Positions 8,943 through 18,011 of a DNA stretch of 64,000 nt are shown piece by piece. The notes under the pieces were generated by a model. It saw only the letters and a program-made list of their open reading frames with translations, made no database searches and was not told the DNA's origin. A program made the position numbers and the translations under genes. This DNA comes from an uncultured Collinsella sp. (lineage in GTDB: Bacteria; Actinomycetota; Coriobacteriia; Coriobacteriales; Coriobacteriaceae): NCBI GenBank assembly GCA_905210085.1, contig CAJLVJ010000003.1, positions 1 to 64,000 of the forward strand. Direction: 5' to 3'. Numbering within the stretch: the first letter of the stretch is position 1; the number at the start of each line of letters is the position of its first letter.

Positions 8943-10289
8943 CTACTCGAAGCTCAGCTGCTCCAGACGATCAAAGACCGTGTCGATACGGGTGAGGAAG
9001 TCCCATGGATCAAAGATCTCGTCGAGCTTCTCCTGGCTGACGGTGCAGCGCGGGTCGGCCTCGAGACGCTCCTTAAAGGTGGGGCCGGAGACACAATCCT
9101 GTACCTCGTGCCAGGTTGCCATGGCGTTCTCCTGCACAATGGCGTACGCGTCCTCGCGGGTGATGCCCGTATCGACGAGGGCGAGCAGCACCTTGGAGGA
9201 GAAGATGAGGCCGCGGGTCTTATTGAGGTTGGCCATCATGCGGGCAGGGTACAGCTGCAGGCCGTCGATAACGCGGATGAGGCACTGGAACATGTGGTCG
9301 AGGGCGATGAAGCTGTCGGCCTGGGCGACGCGCTCGGCAGAGGAGTGCGAAATGTCACGCTCGTGCCACAGGGCGACGTTGTCGAAGGCAACCTGCGCGT
9401 TGGCCTTCACGACGCGCGACAGGCCGCAGACCTTCTCCATGGTGATGGGGTTGCGCTTGTGCGGCATGGCGGAGCTGCCCTTTTGACCCTTACGGAACGG
9501 TTCCTCGGCCTCGAGCGTATCAGTCTTCTGCAGATTGCGGACCTCGGTAGCGATGCGCTCGCAGGTGGCCGCGGTGGTGGCGAGAACGCCGGCGAGGTAG
9601 GCGTGATGGTCGCGGCTAATAACCTGCGTGGACAGCGGGTCGTGAACCAGGCCCAGGTGCTCGCAGACATATTCCTCGACAAACGGCTCGATGGAGCTGT
9701 AGGTGCCGACAGCGCCCGAGATGGCACCAAAGGCAACATTTTTGCGGGCGTCCTCAAGACGATCCAGATCGCGCTTGAGCTCCCAGGCCCAAGAGCCAAA
9801 CTTCATGCCGAAGGTCATCGGCTCGGCATGGATGCCATGAGTGCGGCCGGCACAGAGCGTGTTACGCTCCTCAAAGGCGCGACGCTTGCAAATCTCGCCG
9901 AGCTTCTTGACGTCCTCGATGATCAGGTCGCAGGCCTGGGTGAGCTGGTAGCACAGGGCCGTGTCGCCCAGATCGGAGCTGGTCATGCCATAGTGAACCC
10001 AGCGGCTGGGCTTGGGGTCGCCCTCGGGAACATCGGCATCGATGTATTCCTTCATGTTGGTCAGGAAGGCAATGACGTCGTGACGCGTGACTTCCTCGAT
10101 CTCATCGACCTTCGCCTTCTCAAAGTTGGCATGGTCGCGGATCCACTGGGCCTCGTCTTTGGAAATACCGATCTTGCCGAGCTCCGCCTGGGCCTCGCAG
10201 GCCAGAACCTCGATCTCCTGCCAAATGGCGTACTTGTTCTCGAGGGAGAAGATGTGTCCCATCTCCGGGCGGGTATAGCGATCGATCAT
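8943..10289 (-). CDS. purB: Adenylosuccinate lyase
   Basis: Cleaves SAICAR to AICAR and adenylosuccinate to AMP, releasing fumarate each time. Recognised by MIDRYTRPEMGHIFSLENKY at the start, WVHYGMTSSDLGDTA, AGRTHGIHAEPMTFG with the catalytic His, and the fumarase/lyase signature GSSAMPHKRNPITME with the mobile-loop serines. It has 448 residues, close to the bacterial norm. The start chosen is ATG at 10289, preceded by AGGAG; the frame runs open to 10355 but lacks a site there. It is monocistronic on the minus strand. Confidence 0.97.
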   Translation of the reverse strand: MIDRYTRPEMGHIFSLENKYAIWQEIEVLACEAQAELGKIGISKDEAQWIRDHANFEKAKVDEIEEVTRHDVIAFLTNMKEYIDADVPEGDPKPSRWVHYGMTSSDLGDTALCYQLTQACDLIIEDVKKLGEICKRRAFEERNTLCAGRTHGIHAEPMTFGMKFGSWAWELKRDLDRLEDARKNVAFGAISGAVGTYSSIEPFVEEYVCEHLGLVHDPLSTQVISRDHHAYLAGVLATTAATCERIATEVRNLQKTDTLEAEEPFRKGQKGSSAMPHKRNPITMEKVCGLSRVVKANAQVAFDNVALWHERDISHSSAERVAQADSFIALDHMFQCLIRVIDGLQLYPARMMANLNKTRGLIFSSKVLLALVDTGITREDAYAIVQENAMATWHEVQDCVSGPTFKERLEADPRCTVSQEKLDEIFDPWDFLTRIDTVFDRLEQLSFE

Positions 10290-10391
10290 AGCGGCTCCTT
10301 TTTGGTTATTGGCACGTTGGTCGTAACCCAACCATTGTACCGTGCGCAGGTGCAAGTATGGGCAGCAGGCATTAACCTAACATTTTGGAAT

Positions 10392-10715
10392 TGGAGCGAG
10401 CATGGGGACGTCCGCGTTATTTGCTTCGCAAATCCGCACCGGCTGCGGTCGATCCCCTCGGATTCACGGTGACGATGGGGGAGACTTTGTTGAATTGGCC
10501 GTCCCGAGGTCTTCTGTGCTCCATGGAGCGGGCAACGGGACATCCGCTTATTTGCTTCGCAAATCCGCACCGGCTTCAGACGCCTGTCGGCGCCTTCGCC
10601 TGCTCGCTACAAACGCTTCGCGTTTGCTTTACGCTCGCACCCTGTCGGGTTCGAGTCCCGGCGCTTTATTGAAAAAAGCACGGCACCGTAATGGTGCCGT
10701 GCTTGTGCTTCTAGC
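10392..10715 (-). repeat. tRNA-Gly tail repeat, two copies
   Basis: Downstream of tRNA-Gly(CCC), the 18 nt at its 3' end (10716-10733) recur identically at 10524-10541 and in a decayed form at 10392-10409. A 28-nt hairpin-containing block (core ttatttgcttcgcaaatc) is identical at 10417-10444 and 10548-10575. The copy nearest the tRNA also contains an inverted 15-nt copy of its T-arm (10646-10660 against 10728-10742) and an aaacgc/gcgttt hairpin at 10611-10628. It shares a block of about 30 nt (ctttacgctcgcaccctgtc, then the T-arm) with the tRNA-Ser repeat. Confidence 0.75.
10672..10704 (-). terminator. Terminator of tRNA-Gly
   Basis: Minus strand AGCACGGCACC-ATTAC-GGTGCCGTGCT, a long perfect stem followed by six T. 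It lies 12 nt after the tRNA 3' end. Confidence 0.92.
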
Positions 10716-10790
10716 TGGAGCGGGCAACGGGACTCGAACCCGCGAGTGTCAGCTTGGGAAGCTGATGCCTTACCACTTGGCGATGCCCGC
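10716..10790 (-). tRNA. tRNA-Gly(CCC)
   Basis: Minus-strand cloverleaf: acceptor GCGGGCA with its 3' partner TGCCCGC, D-arm TCGCCAAGTGGTAAGGCA, anticodon loop TTCCCAA (anticodon CCC), T-loop GGTTCGAGTCC, and encoded CCA (10716-10718). The length is 75 nt. Confidence 0.97.
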
Positions 10791-10803
10791 TTGTCTGTTG
10801 GCT

Positions 10804-10833
10804 AGTATAACGCGGTTGTCTTGTTCGATACAA
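10804..10833 (-). promoter_or_regulatory. Probable promoter of tRNA-Gly
   Basis: Minus strand -35 TTGTAT (10828-10833), an 18-nt spacer and -10 TATACT (10804-10809), 13 nt before the tRNA 5' end. Confidence 0.65.
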
Positions 10834-11087
10834 GGGTGGTGATGCTTGTTTTAGCTGTGGAGATTCGTTTGAAAATCACGTCAATTGTGGAGACGAGGAC
10901 CTTTGACTTCCTGTTCTCCCTATCTTCTACCTGCACTTTTGCTTGATTGTTGTATTTGAGCTCAATTTGTCAGGAATTGGGCAAGCTTTTGGTCAGGCTC
11001 CGGTACTTACCCGCATGAACCTCGGGGGTAGCCTCATCCTACGCGTCGCAGCCTCCCCGTGCGGCGCACGAGGGATAAGGAGCAGCC

Positions 11088-14000
11088 ATGTCCAACGCAC
11101 CCACGCACTCTGTCCACAGCGCAATCGCAACAGGTCCGCTGCTCCTGCTCCTCTTCCTGCTTTTCGGCTGCCTGGCACCGGGAGCCGCATTTGCCGTCGA
11201 TGGCTACGACCAGCTCGGCTTCCGCACTATTAGCGATGATTGTGGGTCCTTCCTCATCGGCAAGTATGAAGCTCAAGACGCCTCGATTGCCTACTGCATG
11301 AACCAGGAGCGCCCCGGCCCCACCAAGCCGGGCGGCCCATGGCTCAACTTTGATCAAGGCTGGGTGTGGCTCGACGACGAGTTCGCGGCAATCGTTTGTC
11401 ACGGATATCCTACCGCCACGTCGTTTGGCGGTTACCATCTTTCACCTGATCGTGCCCGCGCCGCAACCCAGCTTGCCGTATGGATGCTCAACGGCACTAC
11501 CCATGTCGACGGTACCTACTCTTACACGACCGCTCAGGGCAAAACCAAGAGTGGGCACTTTACCGCCGACAATGAAGTCGTGGCGGCGGCGCGGTGGCTC
11601 CACGACAGCGCAAAATCAGGAAGCATCAAAGCCGCTCCGCACCGCGCGCGGCGCTATCTAGGAGCCGTATCGGGCGGCAGCAAACGTCAGGACATGCTCT
11701 ATGTACTGCCGGCGGTCTCTGTTTCCTTCCAAAAGCAGTCTGCAAACGCTGCCATTACCAGCGGAAACAATACTTATCAGTTTGCCGGGGCAACATTCGA
11801 TCTTTTTGAGAGCGCCAGCGACGCACGTGTTGGCACCATCCAGATGGACAGCAACGGTCGGGCGCAAGCAACACTTCTGCCCAACACAGCATACTACCTA
11901 GTTGAAACGAAGGCGCCGGCCGGCTATGTCCCCCGCCACGATCGCATCGCCTTTACCACGGGGAATGACGGCGGGCGGGTCGCCATTGATGAACAGCCCG
12001 GCACCATCAACCTGCGTATCGTAAAACTCGATACCGCGACGAATGCCGGCCCCCAGGTAGGTTCTTCACTCGCAGGAGCAGAGTTCACGTGTGTGTCGCA
12101 ATCAACCCCTGGATGGGCGCAAATCCTCACGACCGACGAAAGCGGTCAGGCCACCCTCGCCGATGTCCCCTTAGGAACCTTTACCATCTACGAATCAAAA
12201 GCCCCCGAGGGCTACCTGCCATCCAACGACAGCTGGACCTATACCGTTGGAGCCGACCAGCTCGGCGATTCAGGCGTGGTCGAGATCGAATCTCGCATTT
12301 CCGATATCCCCATTGCGTTTGACCTTGAGATTTCCAAATTCAAGGATTACGGCAATAGCGACCAATCCGGCCTGGAGCAGCCGGCGGAAGGTGTTGTCTT
12401 TGAGGTTGTCAGCAACAGCTCTCAGCAGGTTGTTGGCACACTGACCACAAACATCTATGGCTTTGCCTCCACCAAAGATCAGCCCGAAGCATGGTTCGGC
12501 ACAGGCAAGCGACCCGCCGGTGTCCACGGAGCCGTCCCATACGACCGTGCCGGCTACACGATTCGCGAGGTTCCGGAAACCGTCCCCGAGGGTTTTAAAC
12601 GTGCAGGGGAATGGACCGTCGGGCCCAATCAGATTTCCAACGGCGCCGAGCTTCAATATATCGTGGACAACCACGCTCTGTCGACGCATCTCCAGATTGT
12701 AAAACGCGATGCCCAAACAGGCGCTTCTGTTCCACTAGCCGGATTCACCTTCCAACTCCTCGACAGCAATCATGAACCTGTCTCACAAACTTGCTGGTAT
12801 CCAGCACATAACGTAATGGACACCTTTACGACTGACGCGACCGGGACCGTCACACTGCCCGAATCGCTCGTGCCGGGCACCTATTATGTACGCGAAACCT
12901 CGGCCAAAGAGCCCTATCTTGTCGACGAAGAGATCGAGGTAAACATACCCGCCGACATGAACCTAACGCCCGTTGCAATCGCCTCGTATTATGACCACGC
13001 CGCGACCGGAAACATCAGGATCGTTAAAACCGATGCCGTAGACGGCAGCAGCCTCGCGGGCGCCATCTTTGAGATCCGTGCCTCGGGTGATATCGTGCGC
13101 CCCGACGGTAGCATTGCCGCGCTCGACGGTGAGACTGTCGCGACCGTCACGACGGATGAAACTGGAGAAGCACGCGCGGACGACCTCCCGCTGGGATCTG
13201 GCACCGCACGCTACGAGGTTGTCGAGACTCAAGCGCCGGCAGGCTTCTTGCTCGATCGGACAACCCATATTGTCGACCTTACTTATGCCGACCAGAAAAC
13301 ACCCGTTGTAGAAGCACGGCTTAACGTATCCGACGATTACACCAAGGTTGATATCTCCAAGGTCGATGCAAGCGGAGAGCAGGAAGTGAAAGGCGCACAA
13401 CTCACCTTATATGGTCCCGATAAAACCGAAATAGACTCCTGGACCTCATCCGACAAGCCGCACCGCGTCGAACATCTTGCACCCGGCACCTACTCGTTGC
13501 GCGAAATGATGTCTCCGCGGACCTATGACCTTGCCGAGGAAATAACGTTTGAAATAAAGGATACGGGAGAAGTCCAATCCGTCGCGATGAAGGATGTGCC
13601 CATCGAGATCAAGGGACAGGTCGACAAGCGTCAGGAACTTGTCCAACCTATCGAAAAGGGCCTGTTGGCTAACGGCGATGGTAAAAACCGCGCCACGACG
13701 CAAACCAATAGTGATGGGCTTTTCTCCTATACCATCGATGCTCGTAACGATTCCGCTACTTGGGTTGATGAGTTTACGATTACCGATGATCTTGAGTGCG
13801 CCAAAGACGGCACAGCGAGATTCATCTCAATCGAAACCCCCGTCGCCATCGGCGACCTCAACGGTCTGTGCAACGTATGGTATCGCACGACGCCGTTGGA
13901 CTCGACAGACGTCGATGAGCCGGCAAACGCGACACTTGACGATGGGCACGAAAATCCTTGGCTTGAGTCCGACGAAGTAAAAGAGAGCCTGGGTGAGGAC

Positions 14001-14519
14001 TGTCGCCTCGTCGATTACGACGGTTGGCACCTCTGGAAGGCGGATATCTCGACCACGGAATCCACCACACTCGAGGCGAAAGAACTCGACCTTGCATCCA
14101 ATACCGTCGTAACGGGCATTCGAATTGAATACGGTGCGGTAGCCGCCGACTTTACGACTCGAAGCGATGCGGATTCTTGGACCCGCGATGATCTCAAAGA
14201 TGAGCACGACGACCTTGACGATGCCAAAGCAATCCTTGGCACAGACGCTCGGGGCGCAGTCGTACACATGCAGGCAACGTCGGCTTATACGCCCCAAACC
14301 GCACTCACCAACAGCGCGCGCGTCGATCTTTGCCGCAACGGTGGCGGCGATAAACTTGAGTCACATGACGAGGACAGCGTCATTCAACGCTGTACCCTAC
14401 CGCAGGACCTACCGGCAACAGGATCAGTTCCCATCGCCGCTTGCATCACCGCGCTCCTGACCTCGGGTGCCGCAGCCCTATGGTTCGCTCGCCTTAGGTC
14501 GATCCCAAAGAAGCGCTAG
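11088..14519 (+). CDS. LPXTG-anchored thioester-domain adhesin with Cna_B/SpaA repeats
   Basis: A 1143-residue surface protein. Signal peptide about 1-36 (GAAFA then VDGY). An N-terminal thioester (TQXA) domain spans about 45-205: Cys70 in AYCMNQ and Gln128 in ATQLAVWML are placed to form the internal thioester that such adhesins use to bond host surfaces. About six Cna_B/SpaA-like modules follow, each beginning with a K-D strand (RIVKLDTATN, QIVKRDAQTG, RIVKTDAVDG, DISKVDASGE) and most ending in an E-box such as YYLVETKAPAGY, FTIYESKAPEGY or YEVVETQAPAGF, sites of Lys-Asn isopeptide bonds. A different domain precedes the tail, which has LPATG at 1108, a membrane span and a basic end for sortase anchoring. 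AAGGAG precedes the ATG. No sortase gene is in the window. Role in attachment is inferred from the family. Confidence 0.93.
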   Translation: MSNAPTHSVHSAIATGPLLLLLFLLFGCLAPGAAFAVDGYDQLGFRTISDDCGSFLIGKYEAQDASIAYCMNQERPGPTKPGGPWLNFDQGWVWLDDEFAAIVCHGYPTATSFGGYHLSPDRARAATQLAVWMLNGTTHVDGTYSYTTAQGKTKSGHFTADNEVVAAARWLHDSAKSGSIKAAPHRARRYLGAVSGGSKRQDMLYVLPAVSVSFQKQSANAAITSGNNTYQFAGATFDLFESASDARVGTIQMDSNGRAQATLLPNTAYYLVETKAPAGYVPRHDRIAFTTGNDGGRVAIDEQPGTINLRIVKLDTATNAGPQVGSSLAGAEFTCVSQSTPGWAQILTTDESGQATLADVPLGTFTIYESKAPEGYLPSNDSWTYTVGADQLGDSGVVEIESRISDIPIAFDLEISKFKDYGNSDQSGLEQPAEGVVFEVVSNSSQQVVGTLTTNIYGFASTKDQPEAWFGTGKRPAGVHGAVPYDRAGYTIREVPETVPEGFKRAGEWTVGPNQISNGAELQYIVDNHALSTHLQIVKRDAQTGASVPLAGFTFQLLDSNHEPVSQTCWYPAHNVMDTFTTDATGTVTLPESLVPGTYYVRETSAKEPYLVDEEIEVNIPADMNLTPVAIASYYDHAATGNIRIVKTDAVDGSSLAGAIFEIRASGDIVRPDGSIAALDGETVATVTTDETGEARADDLPLGSGTARYEVVETQAPAGFLLDRTTHIVDLTYADQKTPVVEARLNVSDDYTKVDISKVDASGEQEVKGAQLTLYGPDKTEIDSWTSSDKPHRVEHLAPGTYSLREMMSPRTYDLAEEITFEIKDTGEVQSVAMKDVPIEIKGQVDKRQELVQPIEKGLLANGDGKNRATTQTNSDGLFSYTIDARNDSATWVDEFTITDDLECAKDGTARFISIETPVAIGDLNGLCNVWYRTTPLDSTDVDEPANATLDDGHENPWLESDEVKESLGEDCRLVDYDGWHLWKADISTTESTTLEAKELDLASNTVVTGIRIEYGAVAADFTTRSDADSWTRDDLKDEHDDLDDAKAILGTDARGAVVHMQATSAYTPQTALTNSARVDLCRNGGGDKLESHDEDSVIQRCTLPQDLPATGSVPIAACITALLTSGAAALWFARLRSIPKKR

Positions 14520-14527
14520 CGCGATGA

Positions 14528-14564
14528 AAAAGCGGGCGAGCCAGTCCCCTGGCTCGCCCGCTTT
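14528..14564. terminator. Bidirectional terminator between the adhesin and the small membrane protein
   Basis: A near-perfect stem, aagcgggcgagcca with a 6-nt loop and tggctcgcccgctt, lies between convergent genes. The T run is better on the minus strand (complement of 14527-14531). Confidence 0.9.
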
Positions 14565-14585
14565 CAATCATGTAAATCGCCGTAT

Positions 14586-14804
14586 CTACTCTGCAGACGA
14601 AGATCCACCATCAACGATTGCTTGCTCGGACTCAGGAATCCCATCGGCACCCGTGCTCTGTTCTTGCTCCACCTCTTCGCTGATTGCGGAGGCGGGGGTC
14701 GAGCCCTTTGCACCCACGATGTAGGCAGCCCCAAATCCTAACGCAATGGCAATCAAGGTCAAAATCACGTAGACAGGCCAATGGCGCTTAATATACGAAA
14801 ACAC
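14586..14804 (-). CDS. Small single-pass membrane protein, unknown
   Basis: A 72-residue protein starting with GTG, with AAGGAG 6 nt upstream. One hydrophobic span at about 10-32 (PVYVILTLIAIALGFGAAYI) is followed by a Ser/Glu-rich hydrophilic tail (EEVEQEQSTGADGIPESEQ) of about 40 residues. It lies 21 nt downstream of the M28-like gene on the same strand and probably shares its transcript, ending at the terminator at 14528. I recognise no family. Confidence 0.7.
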   Translation of the reverse strand: MFSYIKRHWPVYVILTLIAIALGFGAAYIVGAKGSTPASAISEEVEQEQSTGADGIPESEQAIVDGGSSSAE

Positions 14805-14825
14805 GTTGACTCCTTAGAGCTCCGT

Positions 14826-17800
14826 CTACGAACGGCGGATAACCTCGGTCACGACCTCGGATACCGTGGCAATGTTCGTCGGGTTGACATTGTGGGGCAG
14901 GTCGTCCTCGGTACGAGCGCAAGCTAGACGCGTGCCGTCCACGCCGGCGATGGTGAGGGCTCGGCGGCTCGCCTCGAGCGCGGCATAGGCATCGGTCTTG
15001 GCATAGGGCATCTCGAGCGCGCCACAATCGACATGGAACGACTTGCACACCTTGCTGACCAGGTTCATGATGCGGCGATCGCCCTTGAGCAGCTGCTGTT
15101 CGCCCTCAACCGTCACCACCGAAAGCCTACCGGCGCCGACGGATTCAAGATTGATAAAGAATACGCCGCGGAGCTTGTCGCGATGCGAAGCCAAGAAGGC
15201 CTTCATACCGGCGCCATCACAATCCGAGGCGCCCGTTGCCACAAACCAGATATCGTGACCGAGCAGCTCATCATCGCCCATAGAGGCGACAGCCGAGAGC
15301 ATATCTTCGGAAGAAGCGCCATCGGAAAACGTAGCGCCACCCTTCCAGCCATCGTTATCGTCCTCGAAGTTATCCCACGAACCGATACCGCGACCGGACT
15401 TCTTGGCATCGTAATCGTCTTCGACGCCCAGCCAGTCACTCATGCTGTCCTGCTCGTTTTTCTTTTTACGGCCGAACAGACCACCCAGGCCGCGCTTACG
15501 AGACTTGGGTGCCGCCGGGGCGGGAGCCAAAATGGTCTCGATCGGCTGCGCGCCCGACGCAACGGGCATAGGAGGCGCAACGGGTGCCGATGTGGGTTCG
15601 GGACCTTGGGCGGTAGCAAAGGGGTCGTTGACCTGGGCAGAGGGATCGGGAAGGTCGAACAGCGACGTGCGAGACGCAACGTTTGCCTGCTTCATAGACG
15701 GCAGCGACGGATCGGGGACCGAAGCCAGCGGAGACGAGGAGGGTGCCGACGCCGGGTCGGGAACATTCATCTGCGGACGCGGCGATGCCTGGGAGGAAAT
15801 CTGGGCCATAAGGGAATCGACCGTTTCGTCCTGGGTGGGAGCGACATTGGCAACCGTGGCACCGGAACCACTCGGGGTCGGCATGGTGAAAATCTGCGTG
15901 GAGTAAGGCCTCGACTCATCCGTTTCGAGAGTCTCGGAAACCACAGACACTTCCTCCTGCTCGGCCTCGGTCGAATCATCTTGCTCGGCTGCCGCGTATT
16001 GCTCTTCGCCAGAGTTGGCCTCAACGGGCTCGTCCTCGGCGGCATCTTGGATTTCGGCGGCATCAATAGGCTCGTCATCGTCCACTGCGTCGCCCTGCTC
16101 ATCGGAAACAGGAAGGGGCTCGGCAATCGCGGTGCCTTGCTTTTCAAACGTTATCGTGGAATCGAACTGCGCGGCATCAAACGACATGGTGCTATCGACG
16201 TGCTGCTGAGCCTCGAAAGACGTCGTCGCCTCAACAACATCCGCGGACGCCGGTTGCTGGGACTCAAAGGACGTTGTAGCTTCGGCGGCGTCGACGGGCA
16301 CGGACTGCATAGCCTCGTTCTGCTCGAACTCTTGCGCCGCGTGCTCACGTGCCGCCTCGGCTGCCTGCTGCTGAGCGATAGCCTCCTGCTCGGCAGCCTC
16401 GCGTGCGGCAGCGCGCTTCTCCTCGAAATCGTCGACAAATTTCTTGCCCTTTGCAAGCGCACCCTTAAAGAAGTTGGAAGCGCTGGCGCCAATCGACGAG
16501 AACGCGGATGCAATGTCGGCATGGGGCGTTGCCGCGGGAATCTCGGCCGAGAAATCAGTATCGCTCTCGTAAGACATGCGCCTCGGCTGTTCAACGTAAT
16601 CGTCGTCAGACTCGTCCGCAACGTCTTGCGCCGGCGCGGCGGGAGCCAAAATGTCCAGTCCTGCCGCGGGATCGATCGCGGACACCGCCTCGGGATCGGC
16701 AACGGCAGCGGTAACCGCGGCAGACTCATCATCCGCAGCGACAACGGGCGCAGGCGCAGCCACGACGGGGGCAGGCTCGGGCTCAAACGTCGGCTCCTCG
16801 CCCTCCTCGTAATCGAGCGTGCAGGACTCGGGAAGCATTCCGAGCGCACGGATGGCATCCGAACCAAAGCGGATGTTGCCGGCGGCATTGCGATAGAGCT
16901 TGGGCTCGGGCTCGGCCGCGACAGGCTCCTCCACCGGCTCGGCAGCGGAAACCTCGTTATTGAACTCTTCAGCCTGGACAGCCTGATTCTGATCCTCGGG
17001 CACGATGGCGCCGATCAGCGTCTCGTCGGCAGACGCACCCTCAAAGCCCTCGATCTGCTCGTCGAAAGCCTCACCCTGTTCGGGCTCGGTCTGAGCGTCG
17101 GGAGCAATCGGCTGACCGAATTCGTCCTCGGCGTAGGTAGGCTCTTCATACTCGATGGTGTTGCCGTAGTCGTTTTGCTGCTGGGCCGCGGCATATTCCG
17201 CCGCTGCGCGCGCCATTTCCTCGGCACGACGCTTCTGCTCCCCAAAATAGGTATCGAACGGAACATCGTCGGGAAACTCGTTTTCGCCCTGGAAGGGAGC
17301 AACGTTGTCCATAACGCCGAGCATAGCGGCGACAGAAGACTTGTTGCACACCGCGCCGGACGTATAGGGAAGAATGTGGCGGTTAGAGATGATGTTTACC
17401 GCGTTGGCGAGTGCAACGAGGGAAGCGAGGATCGCGACAATCCACAGCAGAACTTTGAGCGCGCCGGGGAGCGGCAGAATACGCAGGATGGCAACGGCAG
17501 CGGGGGCAACCGTGGCAACGGGCAACAGCTTGGCGATGAGCGCACGATATGAAGCATAGGGCTCGCGGGCGAGCAGCTCGGCACGGGGAGAGTCGTAGTG
17601 TGCGACAACGACCACCGGGCGGTTACGCGGAGACGCGAGCGGGCCCGAGGCCTTGTGGTAGGCGATGACATTTTGGCTCACGCCCGTCTTGCCCAGGCGC
17701 GAAACCACGGGATGCCCCGTGCGCTCGAGCACGTAGAGCACGGCACCGACAATGGCCAGCAAGGTGCCGACCAAGCCGATACCGCCGCCGATGCCCATCA

Positions 17801-18011
17801 GCAGGGCGCCGGCAAACGCAAGAATACCGGTAACGGCAAATGCCAACCTACTGGGCGCCGGGGCATTGAACTCCTGAACCTCGGGGTCAAAGCCGTGGTT
17901 GCGGAAGATCTGAGCGATATCCTCGGCAGCCAAGCGCTCTTCTTCGCTGCACGCCGGCGTAATGCCGGTGTTCTGCAGCAGGTGGTTAATATAGTTCTGG
18001 GTGTTCGCCAT
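14826..18011 (-). CDS. M28-like peptidase-fold membrane protein with very long acidic insert
   Basis: A 1061-residue protein. The N-terminal part resembles an M28 aminopeptidase: VVVVAHYDSPRAE gives a His138-x-Asp140 metal site, and hydrophobic spans lie at about 55-75, 77-95 and 160-210. From about 250 to 880 runs a low-complexity, acidic Ala/Glu/Pro/Gln-rich segment. The peptidase fold resumes near 910 with HDIWFVATGASDCDGAGMKA, FFINLESVGAGRLSV and DDLPHNVNPTNIA. Active M28 enzymes have a Glu-Glu pair after ATGA; here the sequence is SD, so catalysis may be lost or altered. The start chosen is ATG at 18011, with GGAG 6 nt upstream; the frame stays open to 18161 without one. It probably shares a transcript with the 72-residue membrane protein. 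Confidence 0.8.
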   Translation of the reverse strand: MANTQNYINHLLQNTGITPACSEEERLAAEDIAQIFRNHGFDPEVQEFNAPAPSRLAFAVTGILAFAGALLMGIGGGIGLVGTLLAIVGAVLYVLERTGHPVVSRLGKTGVSQNVIAYHKASGPLASPRNRPVVVVAHYDSPRAELLAREPYASYRALIAKLLPVATVAPAAVAILRILPLPGALKVLLWIVAILASLVALANAVNIISNRHILPYTSGAVCNKSSVAAMLGVMDNVAPFQGENEFPDDVPFDTYFGEQKRRAEEMARAAAEYAAAQQQNDYGNTIEYEEPTYAEDEFGQPIAPDAQTEPEQGEAFDEQIEGFEGASADETLIGAIVPEDQNQAVQAEEFNNEVSAAEPVEEPVAAEPEPKLYRNAAGNIRFGSDAIRALGMLPESCTLDYEEGEEPTFEPEPAPVVAAPAPVVAADDESAAVTAAVADPEAVSAIDPAAGLDILAPAAPAQDVADESDDDYVEQPRRMSYESDTDFSAEIPAATPHADIASAFSSIGASASNFFKGALAKGKKFVDDFEEKRAAAREAAEQEAIAQQQAAEAAREHAAQEFEQNEAMQSVPVDAAEATTSFESQQPASADVVEATTSFEAQQHVDSTMSFDAAQFDSTITFEKQGTAIAEPLPVSDEQGDAVDDDEPIDAAEIQDAAEDEPVEANSGEEQYAAAEQDDSTEAEQEEVSVVSETLETDESRPYSTQIFTMPTPSGSGATVANVAPTQDETVDSLMAQISSQASPRPQMNVPDPASAPSSSPLASVPDPSLPSMKQANVASRTSLFDLPDPSAQVNDPFATAQGPEPTSAPVAPPMPVASGAQPIETILAPAPAAPKSRKRGLGGLFGRKKKNEQDSMSDWLGVEDDYDAKKSGRGIGSWDNFEDDNDGWKGGATFSDGASSEDMLSAVASMGDDELLGHDIWFVATGASDCDGAGMKAFLASHRDKLRGVFFINLESVGAGRLSVVTVEGEQQLLKGDRRIMNLVSKVCKSFHVDCGALEMPYAKTDAYAALEASRRALTIAGVDGTRLACARTEDDLPHNVNPTNIATVSEVVTEVIRRS

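Noticed and set aside
8814..10472. Open frame (552 codons) opposite purB
   Set aside because: Purely antisense to purB; composition is typical of high-GC shadow frames.
10400..10700. Possible CRISPR array suggested by repeated hairpin words
   Set aside because: Repeats are few, spacing is unequal (132 and 192 bp), and no cas gene is present; the copies derive from the tRNA-Gly tail.
10840..11087. Possible cyclic-di-GMP riboswitch before the adhesin
   Set aside because: Some purine-rich words recall the motif, but the conserved stems and tetraloop were not found.
15033..17552. Long open frame (839 codons) on the plus strand
   Set aside because: It lies fully opposite the M28-like gene, is Arg/Gly/Leu-rich with no domain and no ribosome site, and arises from high-GC codon bias.
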